A stretch of 64,000 nt of DNA from Oscillospiraceae bacterium (lineage in GTDB: Bacteria > Bacillota > Clostridia > Saccharofermentanales > Saccharofermentanaceae): the NCBI GenBank assembly GCA_902782125.1, contig CACZMA010000001.1, positions 176,441 to 240,440 of the forward strand, in the 5' to 3' direction. The notes beneath the pieces were generated by a model. It ran no database searches and was not told the DNA's origin. It saw nothing but the letters and a program-made list of their open reading frames with translations. Positions 45,743 through 52,910 of this stretch are shown one piece after another (the stretch's first letter is position 1; each line of letters begins with the position of its first letter). Position numbers and translations under genes: made by a program.

Positions 45743-46168
45743 ATGAAGATAGATGAATCTATGAAGCTTGACTCGCAGCTGTGTTTCCCCCTATACGCAG
45801 CATCGCGCAAGATCGTCAGCCTCTACACCCCGCACCTCAAGCCCCTGGGCATAACGTATACCCAGTACATCATGTTCCTAGTGCTCTGGGAAGGTGACGG
45901 CATCACCGTAGGCGAGCTGTGCAAAAAGCTCAGGCTCGATACCGGCACGGTGACCCCGATGCTCAAGAACACTGAGCGCCAAGGCCTCATCAAGAGGACC
46001 AGGAGCGAGCAAGATGAGCGCGTGGTGGTCATCACGCTGACCGAAGAAGGCAGGGCGCTGTACAAGAAGGCAAAGGACATCCCCGCCAGGATAGGCTCCT
46101 GCGTGAAGCTTAACAAGGATGACGCGGTCAGGCTTTATCAGATACTTTACACACTGCTCGACTCATAA
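45743..46168 (+). CDS. MarR family regulator, OhrR-like
   Basis: 141 residues. LDSQLCFPLYAASRKI near the N-terminus has the Cys that OhrR proteins use to sense organic peroxides; winged helix about 50-110 with GITVGELCKKLRLDTGTVTPMLK and the wing DERVVVITLTEEG. Likely represses the peroxidase operon and itself until oxidised. Follows the peroxidase gene on the same transcript. Confidence 0.92.
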   Translation: MKIDESMKLDSQLCFPLYAASRKIVSLYTPHLKPLGITYTQYIMFLVLWEGDGITVGELCKKLRLDTGTVTPMLKNTERQGLIKRTRSEQDERVVVITLTEEGRALYKKAKDIPARIGSCVKLNKDDAVRLYQILYTLLDS

Positions 46169-46191
46169 CATCCACCCTCCGTTATGGGATA

Positions 46192-46231
46192 AGACTAATC
46201 TTTATCATGTTTTGATAAAGATTAGTTTTAT
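46192..46231 (+). terminator. AT-rich terminator after the OhrR gene
   Basis: Perfect 14-bp stem ACTAATCTTTATCA (46194-46207) with TGATAAAGATTAGT (46213-46226), loop TGTTT, followed by TTTATTATTATTT. Confidence 0.8.
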
Positions 46232-46302
46232 TATTATTTATTGAAAAAACATCAATACAGGTTGATAATTTAAGAAGTATATTAACGTAAGCGGATACGG
46301 GT

Positions 46303-48687
46303 ATGCTTGAGTTTTTGATCGAGAACCAAAAGAACATAATGATGATCTTGAGCAGCATGTGTGCTGTCATATCTGTGTTCGTGCTCTTTATGAAAGCTCT
46401 GCCCAAGAAGAGGCTCTATTCCCTGCTGATGGTCGAGGTGTATTCGACGCTCATAATGCTCGGCGATTACTTCGCATATGCATACAGGGGCGACCCGTCA
46501 GACGCAGCATTCTGGATCGTAAGGATCAGCAATTACATAGTATTCGCGCTTAACATCGGCGTACTGTTCGCTTTCAACAATTACCTGATCAATCTGTATG
46601 AGGACACATTCAACGGCAAGGTCTTCAAGAGGCTCAAGTTCGTAAGCTACCTCGGCATCGCGGGCGAAGTGATGCTCATAATATCGCAGTTCACGGGCCT
46701 TTATTACACCTTCGACGCGACGAACACCTACCAGCGCGGCCCGGGATATTTCATCTGCTTCATGGTCCCCGCGATAATGCTTGTCCTGCAGATCACGGTC
46801 ATCATCCAGAACTACAAGAAGCTCAGCCCGGTCATCAGCCTGTCGCTGCTGCTCTTCTCCGCCCTGCCGCTCCTGGCATCCGCCATACAGGCAATGGTCT
46901 ACGGACTGTCCCTCATCAATTCATCCATCGCCGCCATGGCGCTCCTGCTCTACCTGTTCGCTCTTAAGGACATGAACGAGTCCTACGCGCACGCCAACGA
47001 CCTCAGGATCGAATACCTGACGGCCGAGCAGCAGAGCACGAAGAGACTCTTCGAACAGACCGCGGAAGCACTCGCGAGCGCGATCGACGCCAAGGACAAG
47101 TACACACACGGTCACTCCTCGAGAGTCGCGAGCTACTCGAAGATGATCGCCCGCATGGTCGGCAAGGACGAGAAAGAGTGCGACGAGATCTACTTCGCGG
47201 CACTCCTGCACGATATCGGCAAGATCGGAGTACCCGACCAGATCATCAACAAGAAGGGCAAGCTGACCGACGAAGAATACGAGAAGATCAAGGAACACAC
47301 CACGATCGGCAAGGACATACTCTCGAGTATCGTCGAGTTCCCCTACCTCAGCATCGGCGCCCACCATCACCACGAGAGATTCGACGGAAGGGGCTACCCG
47401 GACAAGCTCAAGGGCAGCGATATCCCCGAGCTCGCCAGGATCATCGCGGTGGCTGACGCATACGACGCCATGACATCCAAGAGAAGCTACAGGGATCCGC
47501 TCCCGCAGTCGACCGTAAGACAGATCATCATCGAGGAGATGGGCGCGCAGTTCGACCCGCTCTTCGCGACGCAGATGATCCACATGATCGACGAGGACCA
47601 GGAATACTACATGCGCGAGAAAGAAGACGTCAAGGAATTCGGCGGCAACGACGAGTTCAATTTTTTCGCCAGCCACAGCGTCCACACAGAAGGCATTCTG
47701 GTAATGCCCGCGCGCAAGATGAACATACGCATCCGCATAGAGCCTCTCGAGGACCACAACGCGAAAGACTGCAAACCGGAGATCATGCTCTTCGACGCAC
47801 TCGACGGACGTGTACACGAGCAGGGCAGACTGTCCGAGGAACTCCTCTTCACCGACTATGTAGACCTCGCCTTCGACGGCAATTACAGGCAGAGTGAGGC
47901 AAGACTCGTCAAGCCTGAAGTCACCGGCGAGGCACCTTCCGCAGGAAGTGTCTGCGGCGAATATGACATCGAGGCCGTCAGATACAAGGACCACGTCCGC
48001 CTCACCATCAAGTGCAAGACAGGCACCGTAGATTACATCGTGGCGCTTCCCGACAGCACCAGATACTGCTATATCAGCTTCACCGGCGCTTACTATCACC
48101 TGAACGTCGTATCCATAACCAGGTCCGATGAAGAGATCGGTTCGGGCTACATCCCCAGGATCGCTGAACTGGTATCCTACATCGACGGTGAAGCCGGAGA
48201 TGTTCCCAACGTTCAGGTCGACGATTACAGGTCGGATGCGACTGACGGCGTGCTCTTAACTGACTCCATGGAGATAGACTTCCATGCCAAGAGCCTCCCT
48301 ACTGCCCGTCTTATCTGGCACTGCCCGTTCGTATGCGTCTTCACTTCTACTAACGGCAAAGTCACTGACGAAGACTACCGCGAGTTCGCACTCGTAAGGC
48401 TCGACGGCGAGGTCTGGGAGACCGGCAACCTGGCAAAGAACGAGGTCATCGTCAGCAAGAACAACGACTTCAACGGCTGGGACAAGTGGAAGCAGCTCAA
48501 CAGGGAAGGCTTCGACTGCCATGTATCTATCAAGAGGAACGGCAACGTCGTCACGGTCATCACCGAGAACGGCGGCATCTTCGTCAAGACCACCACCACG
48601 ATCAAGACCGATGACGCGAAGTATTACGTCGCACTCACGGGCGACCAGTGCGCACTGACGAAGATATATTTTAAGGTGAACGGGTAA
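46303..48687 (+). CDS. Membrane HD-GYP phosphodiesterase with lectin-like C-terminal region
   Basis: 794 residues. N-terminal membrane sensor with about seven helices (1-230), then an HD-GYP domain (about 250-420): HGHSSRVASYSK, LLHDIGKIGVPD (the HD pair near 300), GAHHHHERFDGRGYP (GYP). It would hydrolyse c-di-GMP. The last about 370 residues are unusual for the family: a beta-rich segment, then about 650-794 resembling a concanavalin-like or family-16-type carbohydrate-binding fold. No strong ribosome site is seen. The last 18 sense codons are partly duplicated downstream at 49016. Confidence 0.88.
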   Translation: MLEFLIENQKNIMMILSSMCAVISVFVLFMKALPKKRLYSLLMVEVYSTLIMLGDYFAYAYRGDPSDAAFWIVRISNYIVFALNIGVLFAFNNYLINLYEDTFNGKVFKRLKFVSYLGIAGEVMLIISQFTGLYYTFDATNTYQRGPGYFICFMVPAIMLVLQITVIIQNYKKLSPVISLSLLLFSALPLLASAIQAMVYGLSLINSSIAAMALLLYLFALKDMNESYAHANDLRIEYLTAEQQSTKRLFEQTAEALASAIDAKDKYTHGHSSRVASYSKMIARMVGKDEKECDEIYFAALLHDIGKIGVPDQIINKKGKLTDEEYEKIKEHTTIGKDILSSIVEFPYLSIGAHHHHERFDGRGYPDKLKGSDIPELARIIAVADAYDAMTSKRSYRDPLPQSTVRQIIIEEMGAQFDPLFATQMIHMIDEDQEYYMREKEDVKEFGGNDEFNFFASHSVHTEGILVMPARKMNIRIRIEPLEDHNAKDCKPEIMLFDALDGRVHEQGRLSEELLFTDYVDLAFDGNYRQSEARLVKPEVTGEAPSAGSVCGEYDIEAVRYKDHVRLTIKCKTGTVDYIVALPDSTRYCYISFTGAYYHLNVVSITRSDEEIGSGYIPRIAELVSYIDGEAGDVPNVQVDDYRSDATDGVLLTDSMEIDFHAKSLPTARLIWHCPFVCVFTSTNGKVTDEDYREFALVRLDGEVWETGNLAKNEVIVSKNNDFNGWDKWKQLNREGFDCHVSIKRNGNVVTVITENGGIFVKTTTTIKTDDAKYYVALTGDQCALTKIYFKVNG

Positions 48688-48703
48688 ATATTCTTTCCCA
48701 ACA

Positions 48704-48967
48704 TTAGGTCAAGCCATACTTATCTCTTACTGATTTCAGTGCCTTCTTAGCTTCCTTGGTCTTACCGGACTCTATCTGTGCCTCTGAGATCTCGATGTCA
48801 TTATATAGCTCCCATTTTCTTTGAGTGGCCTCAAAAAACTCGATGCTCATTAATACCATATCTCCATAGCCGTTCTTGGTAATGAAAACAGGCTCATCTA
48901 CCCTGTGGCAAAGATCTGACACAGCTGCTGTATCTTTCAAGTCTTTAATCGGTATTATCTGCGGCAT
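48704..48967 (-). CDS. Phd/YefM family antitoxin, orphan
   Basis: 87 residues. Starts IIPIKDLKDTAAVSDLCHRV and continues PVFITKNGYGDMVLMSIEFFE, the Phd/YefM DNA-binding fold that neutralises RelE- or Doc-type toxins. The C-terminal helix would bind the toxin. No RelE/ParE-type toxin follows; the strand runs into the HD-GYP 3' end. It lies between the HD-GYP gene and a copy of that gene's tail. Confidence 0.85.
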   Translation of the reverse strand: MPQIIPIKDLKDTAAVSDLCHRVDEPVFITKNGYGDMVLMSIEFFEATQRKWELYNDIEISEAQIESGKTKEAKKALKSVRDKYGLT

Positions 48968-49015
48968 ATTATATCCCCCTTTTATGACCTAATAACACCA
49001 TGTTTCTTCCACAAT

Positions 49016-49069
49016 TATTACGTCGCACTCACGGGCGACCGGTGCGCGCTGACGAAGATCTACTTTAAG
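49016..49069 (+). repeat. Duplicated 3' end of the HD-GYP gene
   Basis: 54 bases match 48622-48675 with four differences. Read in the same frame it encodes YYVALTGDRCALTKIYFK; three of the four changes are silent. So it is a fragment of a diverged gene copy, not noise, with no start codon of its own. Confidence 0.85.
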
Positions 49070-49133
49070 AATTTTACGCAGTCAACAAAATCTTAAAGTA
49101 GTAGTTAAAAATATTACAGAACAGAAATCTCTA

Positions 49134-49159
49134 CTGCAAAAGTCATAGGACTTTTGCAG
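49134..49159. terminator. Hairpin between antitoxin genes
   Basis: Perfect 11-bp stem CTGCAAAAGTC/GACTTTTGCAG with loop ATAG. A short T run (GCGTTTTTGG) lies 11 bases beyond on the plus strand, so termination is possible but not certain. Confidence 0.45.
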
Positions 49160-49205
49160 ATTCGACTGCGTTTTTGGCACGACTCTTTCGTTTTATCATT
49201 CTTTA

Positions 49206-49448
49206 TCATTCGCCCAGCCTCTTTACAACATCTTCCATGGAGATCCTCCCGTCCCCGGCAGATTCTTCTCCTTTGGCCAGCTCACGCATCAAAGTTCTCA
49301 TTGCCATAAGCTCGTCTAATTCCTTCGCAGTAATTATGGCATACTCGCATCTGCCATTCTCCGTAAGATAGACCGGTGATCCGTAAGTTACCTTATCCAG
49401 AATACTCTTATAATCTCTCAGATCAGTTACAGGCCTCATATTCTTCAT
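49206..49448 (-). CDS. Phd/YefM family antitoxin, orphan (second)
   Basis: 80 residues: MRPVTDLRDYKSILDKV then GSPVYLTENGRCEYAIITAKELDELM, a clear Phd/YefM fold. Its partner toxin is missing: downstream lies only non-coding DNA. It is not closely similar to the antitoxin at 48704, so the two were probably gained separately. Confidence 0.85.
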   Translation of the reverse strand: MKNMRPVTDLRDYKSILDKVTYGSPVYLTENGRCEYAIITAKELDELMAMRTLMRELAKGEESAGDGRISMEDVVKRLGE

Positions 49449-49491
49449 GAAAGCATACTCCTAACGCACATCATATTTATCGCTCTGCCAT

Positions 49492-49920
49492 TCATCCCAG
49501 ATCATTCATCCAATCAGGTACTATCTCGTTATACAGTTCCAAAGGAATATCGAGCCTTCTAACATCCATCAGATAATCACAGAAACTGATCAGCCCATAT
49601 CGGCCTTCACACTTATTATGCATATGGACCAGCTTCACATATGTCTGATGATTATATATCCCCTGCAGATAGTACTTACGAAGGAGCTTGCCGATCTTCT
49701 TATGCAGCCTGTGGTACTCCCTGGCATCCCAGATAGGATGTAATTCATTACGATCAAAGTACGGGCACTTCTTAGCTATGCACTTGTGCTCCTTCATGAG
49801 AGCTGTGCTGACGTAACCCGGATGGATTCGATTCTTACAGATACCGACAGGAAGCTTTTTCACTTTCTTTCCATCAAAAAACTTAGCATCCTCAAGATGC
49901 CGGAATGATTCCATCTGCAT
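49492..49920 (-). CDS. Hypothetical protein with CxxxxC motif
   Basis: 142 residues, basic and Tyr/His-rich. CIAKKCPYFDRNELHPIWD near the middle could bind a metal, followed by a helical stretch (YHRLHKKIGKLLRKYYLQG). No family recognised. It ends 43 bases before the start of the orphan antitoxin gene on the same strand, and begins 120 bases from the divergent HTH gene. Confidence 0.55.
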   Translation of the reverse strand: MQMESFRHLEDAKFFDGKKVKKLPVGICKNRIHPGYVSTALMKEHKCIAKKCPYFDRNELHPIWDAREYHRLHKKIGKLLRKYYLQGIYNHQTYVKLVHMHNKCEGRYGLISFCDYLMDVRRLDIPLELYNEIVPDWMNDLG

Positions 49921-49987
49921 TTATGCCGCGATCACCTCTATGAACAACAATCTACCCTTCCCTATAACCTCATCGTATCTCTATGTT

Positions 49988-50008
49988 GTGCCAATGTCAA
50001 TATGGCAC
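49988..50008. promoter_or_regulatory. GTGCCA-N9-TGGCAC inverted repeat
   Basis: A perfect 6-bp inverted repeat 34 bases upstream of the small HTH gene start. It could be the operator that protein binds. Confidence 0.35.
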
Positions 50009-50041
50009 TACTCAAAACCGCAAATGTATTACAATAAGTTC

Positions 50042-50302
50042 ATGGGCAAAAAGATGACATTGGAACAGGCACTTAAGATGATCGACGAACTCGAGCAGGA
50101 GAACGCCGGCCTTAGGGAAGAACTTGCAAACATCAAGGCACGCGGCAGACAAGCCCACGACGCGAAATGGACCGCTTCATACAACGACTTCGTTGCGAAA
50201 TACGAGGACGGCATGACCATCTCCGAAATCGTCGCAGACAGTACCATCAGCCGCAGGACCGCTTACAGGTATCTGGCTTACTATAAGAGTCTTAAAGACT
50301 AA
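50042..50302 (+). CDS. Small coiled-coil and helix-turn-helix protein
   Basis: 86 residues from the ATG of MGKKMTLEQAL. A coiled coil (about 5-36, DELEQENAGLREELANIKAR) is followed by a helix-turn-helix (about 50-82; GMTISEIVADSTISRRTAYRYL) like the C-terminal domain of resolvases. Longer frames exist from 49940 but begin with unlikely sequence. No resolvase catalytic domain is present. May be a remnant or a small regulator. Confidence 0.6.
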   Translation: MGKKMTLEQALKMIDELEQENAGLREELANIKARGRQAHDAKWTASYNDFVAKYEDGMTISEIVADSTISRRTAYRYLAYYKSLKD

Positions 50303-50505
50303 TCACATTCTTTTCTGAATAATAAACTTCACATCATTTTCATTTGCAACACCAACGACATAATGGCAATTCCCACATCTACGCCCTTATCTAAAGCAAA
50401 CTTTATTATAGGTTTTACTTTTTCCCTTTTTTCTTTTTTGAAATAGTTTCGCCGTCTATTTGTTCCAACTCATCAATAGGTGATTTAATCTCTTCTGTCT
50501 AAGCA

Positions 50506-50916
50506 TCAGTTAGTGTCCTCTGAATCTGTAGTTTTAATTCTTTCTGAAATATAAACTAATGCATCATCTATCGAAGCGCCTACATAAGATTTCTGAACAT
50601 CTTCGGCAAACAAATCATTACCTGCCAAGGACACATCTTTTGCTAGATAAGCGATCTGACCATTTGTATATCGACCATATAATATCTGAATAGTATGGTT
50701 GAATTTGTCAACAAATTCTATGCTGTTTAGCACATCTGTTGAAGATTCAACTTTGTACTTTACGTTTAAACCTGCACGTTTCGCAGTTAGATACAGCTCA
50801 TAAGTAAATATTTCACGATGGTTAGAGTTTAAGACTGTCCTTTCTAACAGATATATGGTTTCAATTCGGTTGTTATCGTTTCCAGAGTTATCAAGATTAA
50901 CAACACGTATGTATGC
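50506..50916 (-). pseudogene. C-terminal part of the frameshifted TIR-domain protein
   Basis: This frame is open from 50916 to the stop at 50506 and reads naturally on from the TIR protein encoded upstream: IRVVNLDNSGNDNNRIETI then a helical/strand region ending in KTTDSEDTN. It opens right after a TGA at 50917-50919 and has no start codon at the break. The two frames meet at the repeated CATACATAC (50906-50915), a likely slip site. A GTG at 50733 could start a 75-residue fragment. Joined, the protein would be about 254 residues. Confidence 0.7.
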
Positions 50917-51269
50917 TCAATTAAAAACTTTTCAGCCTCTGACGTATATATTGCTATCAATCCATTTGTCCTGTTCCATTCCCTGTTCTCCAAGGAATAT
51001 CTGATTTCATCATACATCCAATCGGAATACCGGCCAAAATAGTCCTTCTTATGATTTATAGCGTTGGGAGTCAGTAATACTATCGTTACGGAAGATTTCT
51101 TTAGTTTTTTATAAAGATATGATTGTATAGTAGGATCTGACATATACGAACGATCCACATCCTCTGAATAATCCACAGTATCGGAATATCTGTCAAACCT
51201 TCGTGCCAAGTCCTCCTTATACGCATGACCATCTGAAAAACGGAAAGATATAAAAACATTACTAGCCAT
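50844..51269 (-). CDS. TIR domain protein, ThsB-like (N-terminal part, frameshifted)
   Basis: 141 residues; about the first 119 form a TIR domain of the DUF1863/ThsB kind: NVFISFRFSDGHAYKEDL at the N-terminus, IQSYLYKKLKKSSVTIVLLT, then WMYDEIRYSLE with the Glu placed as in NAD-cleaving TIRs. After about residue 120 the frame leaves the family pattern (LLILITLETITTEL), while the other frame carries a plausible continuation. Ribosome site AGGAG. Third gene of an AT-rich operon with a second TIR protein and a membrane protein; likely phage defence. Confidence 0.8.
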   Translation of the reverse strand: MASNVFISFRFSDGHAYKEDLARRFDRYSDTVDYSEDVDRSYMSDPTIQSYLYKKLKKSSVTIVLLTPNAINHKKDYFGRYSDWMYDEIRYSLENREWNRTNGLIAIYTSEAEKFLIEHTYVLLILITLETITTELKPYIC

Positions 51270-51284
51270 TTCTGTTTACTCCTC

Positions 51285-52118
51285 TTATGGACTAATTATC
51301 TTTCCTGATAATAGCCCGCCGCTAATACCTGTATATAGCTTCAACCCATGTAGTTGAATGCTGTAATTATTCTTGTAACTTTCAACAGAATACAAGTTAA
51401 TCATGTATTTCTCATCACGCTTGTTTTTGTAAAAATTACCTAGCTCCCATGCGCACCACGAACGGAGCATTTGCTTTCCTTGTATATCCAATTCACTATT
51501 AATTGTTCTCAAAAAAAGCAACTGTTCTGAGCCATCCAGTTCCTTTTGCAAATCCGCTTTCAGTTTAATCCCATCAACCATTTTTTTATGATGCATCCAA
51601 TCTACATATAAATATATTCCGTGAGAATAGAAGTGCTCAAATAGTGCCCAAGCGTACAGTTTATCATCGTAGGCATGAGATAGAAATACTTGTACTCTTT
51701 CTTCCTTGTCACGGTTCGGTGTTGGTATCTCACCATCTTTTAGCGGTTTAGAATTATATACGCCTAATTCATTTATGATCTTATTGAATAGGTTTCTTGA
51801 GTTTTGCGCTTCATCTTCTCTCTTATTTGCGTATTCATTAACAAGCTTATTGAGTTTTTTTAGTAATCTGTCAGCTTCCTTATCCAGGTCCAAACTCTCT
51901 TGTATATTAGATATGTTGTTTCTTAAAATGTCCAATATAAAGGGATCCTTTATTTCCTTTTTCTCAGGAAACTCATCCTGTGATAAAAACAATTCTTCTA
52001 TTCCAGAGAGTATTTCTAAGTTAATTTTCAAAATAGTGCTTTGATCACTAGAGTATATTCCGATCTTCTCATTACTAAGCATATCTCTATACAATTGAAG
52101 TCTAGATAATGATTCCAT
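51285..52118 (-). CDS. TIR domain protein with helical N-terminal domain
   Basis: 277 residues. Residues 1-130 are helical and charged (LLKKLNKLVNEYANKREDE); a TIR domain follows (about 140-240): RVQVFLSHAYDDKLYAWALF, GIYLYVDWMHHKKMVDG, and RSWCAWELGNFYKNK, where WCxxE carries the Glu that cuts NAD in active TIRs. GGGAG ribosome site. It lies between the membrane-protein gene (19-base gap) and the second TIR gene (15-base gap). Very AT-rich beside the genome core. Confidence 0.85.
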   Translation of the reverse strand: MESLSRLQLYRDMLSNEKIGIYSSDQSTILKINLEILSGIEELFLSQDEFPEKKEIKDPFILDILRNNISNIQESLDLDKEADRLLKKLNKLVNEYANKREDEAQNSRNLFNKIINELGVYNSKPLKDGEIPTPNRDKEERVQVFLSHAYDDKLYAWALFEHFYSHGIYLYVDWMHHKKMVDGIKLKADLQKELDGSEQLLFLRTINSELDIQGKQMLRSWCAWELGNFYKNKRDEKYMINLYSVESYKNNYSIQLHGLKLYTGISGGLLSGKIISP

Positions 52119-52137
52119 AGCCTTTGTTCTCCCACAA

Positions 52138-52596
52138 CTAGATTATGTCTTTAAACTTCAGAATTAATAATATTAAGGCACACGCTAAAACAGGTACATA
52201 AAATAGATAAATAGAAGGCGACTTCAAACAGTTTAACGGAGTGGATTTCGCCAACTCTATCTCCTTTTTATCAAGTCGAGTGTTAATTGAAAAATCTATT
52301 TCCTTTTTATTCTCAACTACCATTCTATATAGATATTTCATTTTCCGTTCAAGGCTTAGGTAATACACATCCAAACACAAAAAGGACAGAATAGGTAATA
52401 GTCCAAGCAATAATGCCCATACACTAATTTCAGTAAACGAAGCAGATGCAAGGCCTGCCAAAATAGCGGAAGAAAAGCCTTTGAAAATTGCAGAAGTTGA
52501 TGACATTCTGCTAATAGGCTCCTGCAATAATTGTAAATAGACTCTCTTATTCTCTATGTCTACATTTTCATCTGTTTTGTTTTTGTTTGATTGCAT
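52138..52596 (-). CDS. Small membrane protein of a TIR-associated operon
   Basis: 152 residues. Two hydrophobic segments close together (about 38-80, ILAGLASASFTEISVWALL then LLPILSFLCLDVYYL) followed by SLERKMKYLYRMV, then a helical loop and a final membrane segment (about 130-150). The sequence RMSSTSAIFKG...LDVYYLSLER recalls a membrane family often seen beside TIR and nuclease genes in defence islands (SLATT-like). First gene of the three-gene operon; may be the pore-forming effector. Confidence 0.7.
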   Translation of the reverse strand: MQSNKNKTDENVDIENKRVYLQLLQEPISRMSSTSAIFKGFSSAILAGLASASFTEISVWALLLGLLPILSFLCLDVYYLSLERKMKYLYRMVVENKKEIDFSINTRLDKKEIELAKSTPLNCLKSPSIYLFYVPVLACALILLILKFKDII

Positions 52597-52910
52597 GTTC
52601 TCTGTCTCCCACGTGATTGGACGTCATATAATCTTATCTAAAAAACCGAGTGTTATAAGTATTTTGTGATAGCATCAATATTAGGCATTATATCATTTGT
52701 GATTTTGTCAATCATAGTAATCTTACAGAAGAACATCGGATTTCTCCAATATCCAACGAGATCACTTCATTTTCTTCTTTCCCTCAACCTGATTCATTTC
52801 ATCCTTGTTTCTGTTTTCCGTCATCAAAAAACTGTCACTCTCTTAACACTCCAATCTCTACATACTATACTAAATAGAGCATAGCACACACTTAAGGACA
52901 CCTAACTCTC
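52597..52910. other. AT-rich intergenic region between divergent units
   Basis: Holds the likely promoter of the TIR operon (minus-strand TTATAA/GATTAT boxes near 52650) and the GGGAGACAGAG site of its first gene. A short hydrophobic plus-strand frame (52666-52884) has no ribosome site or family and is not counted as a gene. Nothing else is visible. Confidence 0.5.

Noticed and set aside
46921..48099. 392-codon minus-strand frame
   Set aside because: Opposite to the HD-GYP gene; composition is a mirror of that gene.
50003..50020. Sigma-54 promoter (TGGCAC)
   Set aside because: The TTGC(A/T) half expected five bases on is absent.
52666..52884. Short hydrophobic plus-strand frame
   Set aside because: No ribosome site, no family, AT-rich non-coding DNA easily gives hydrophobic frames.
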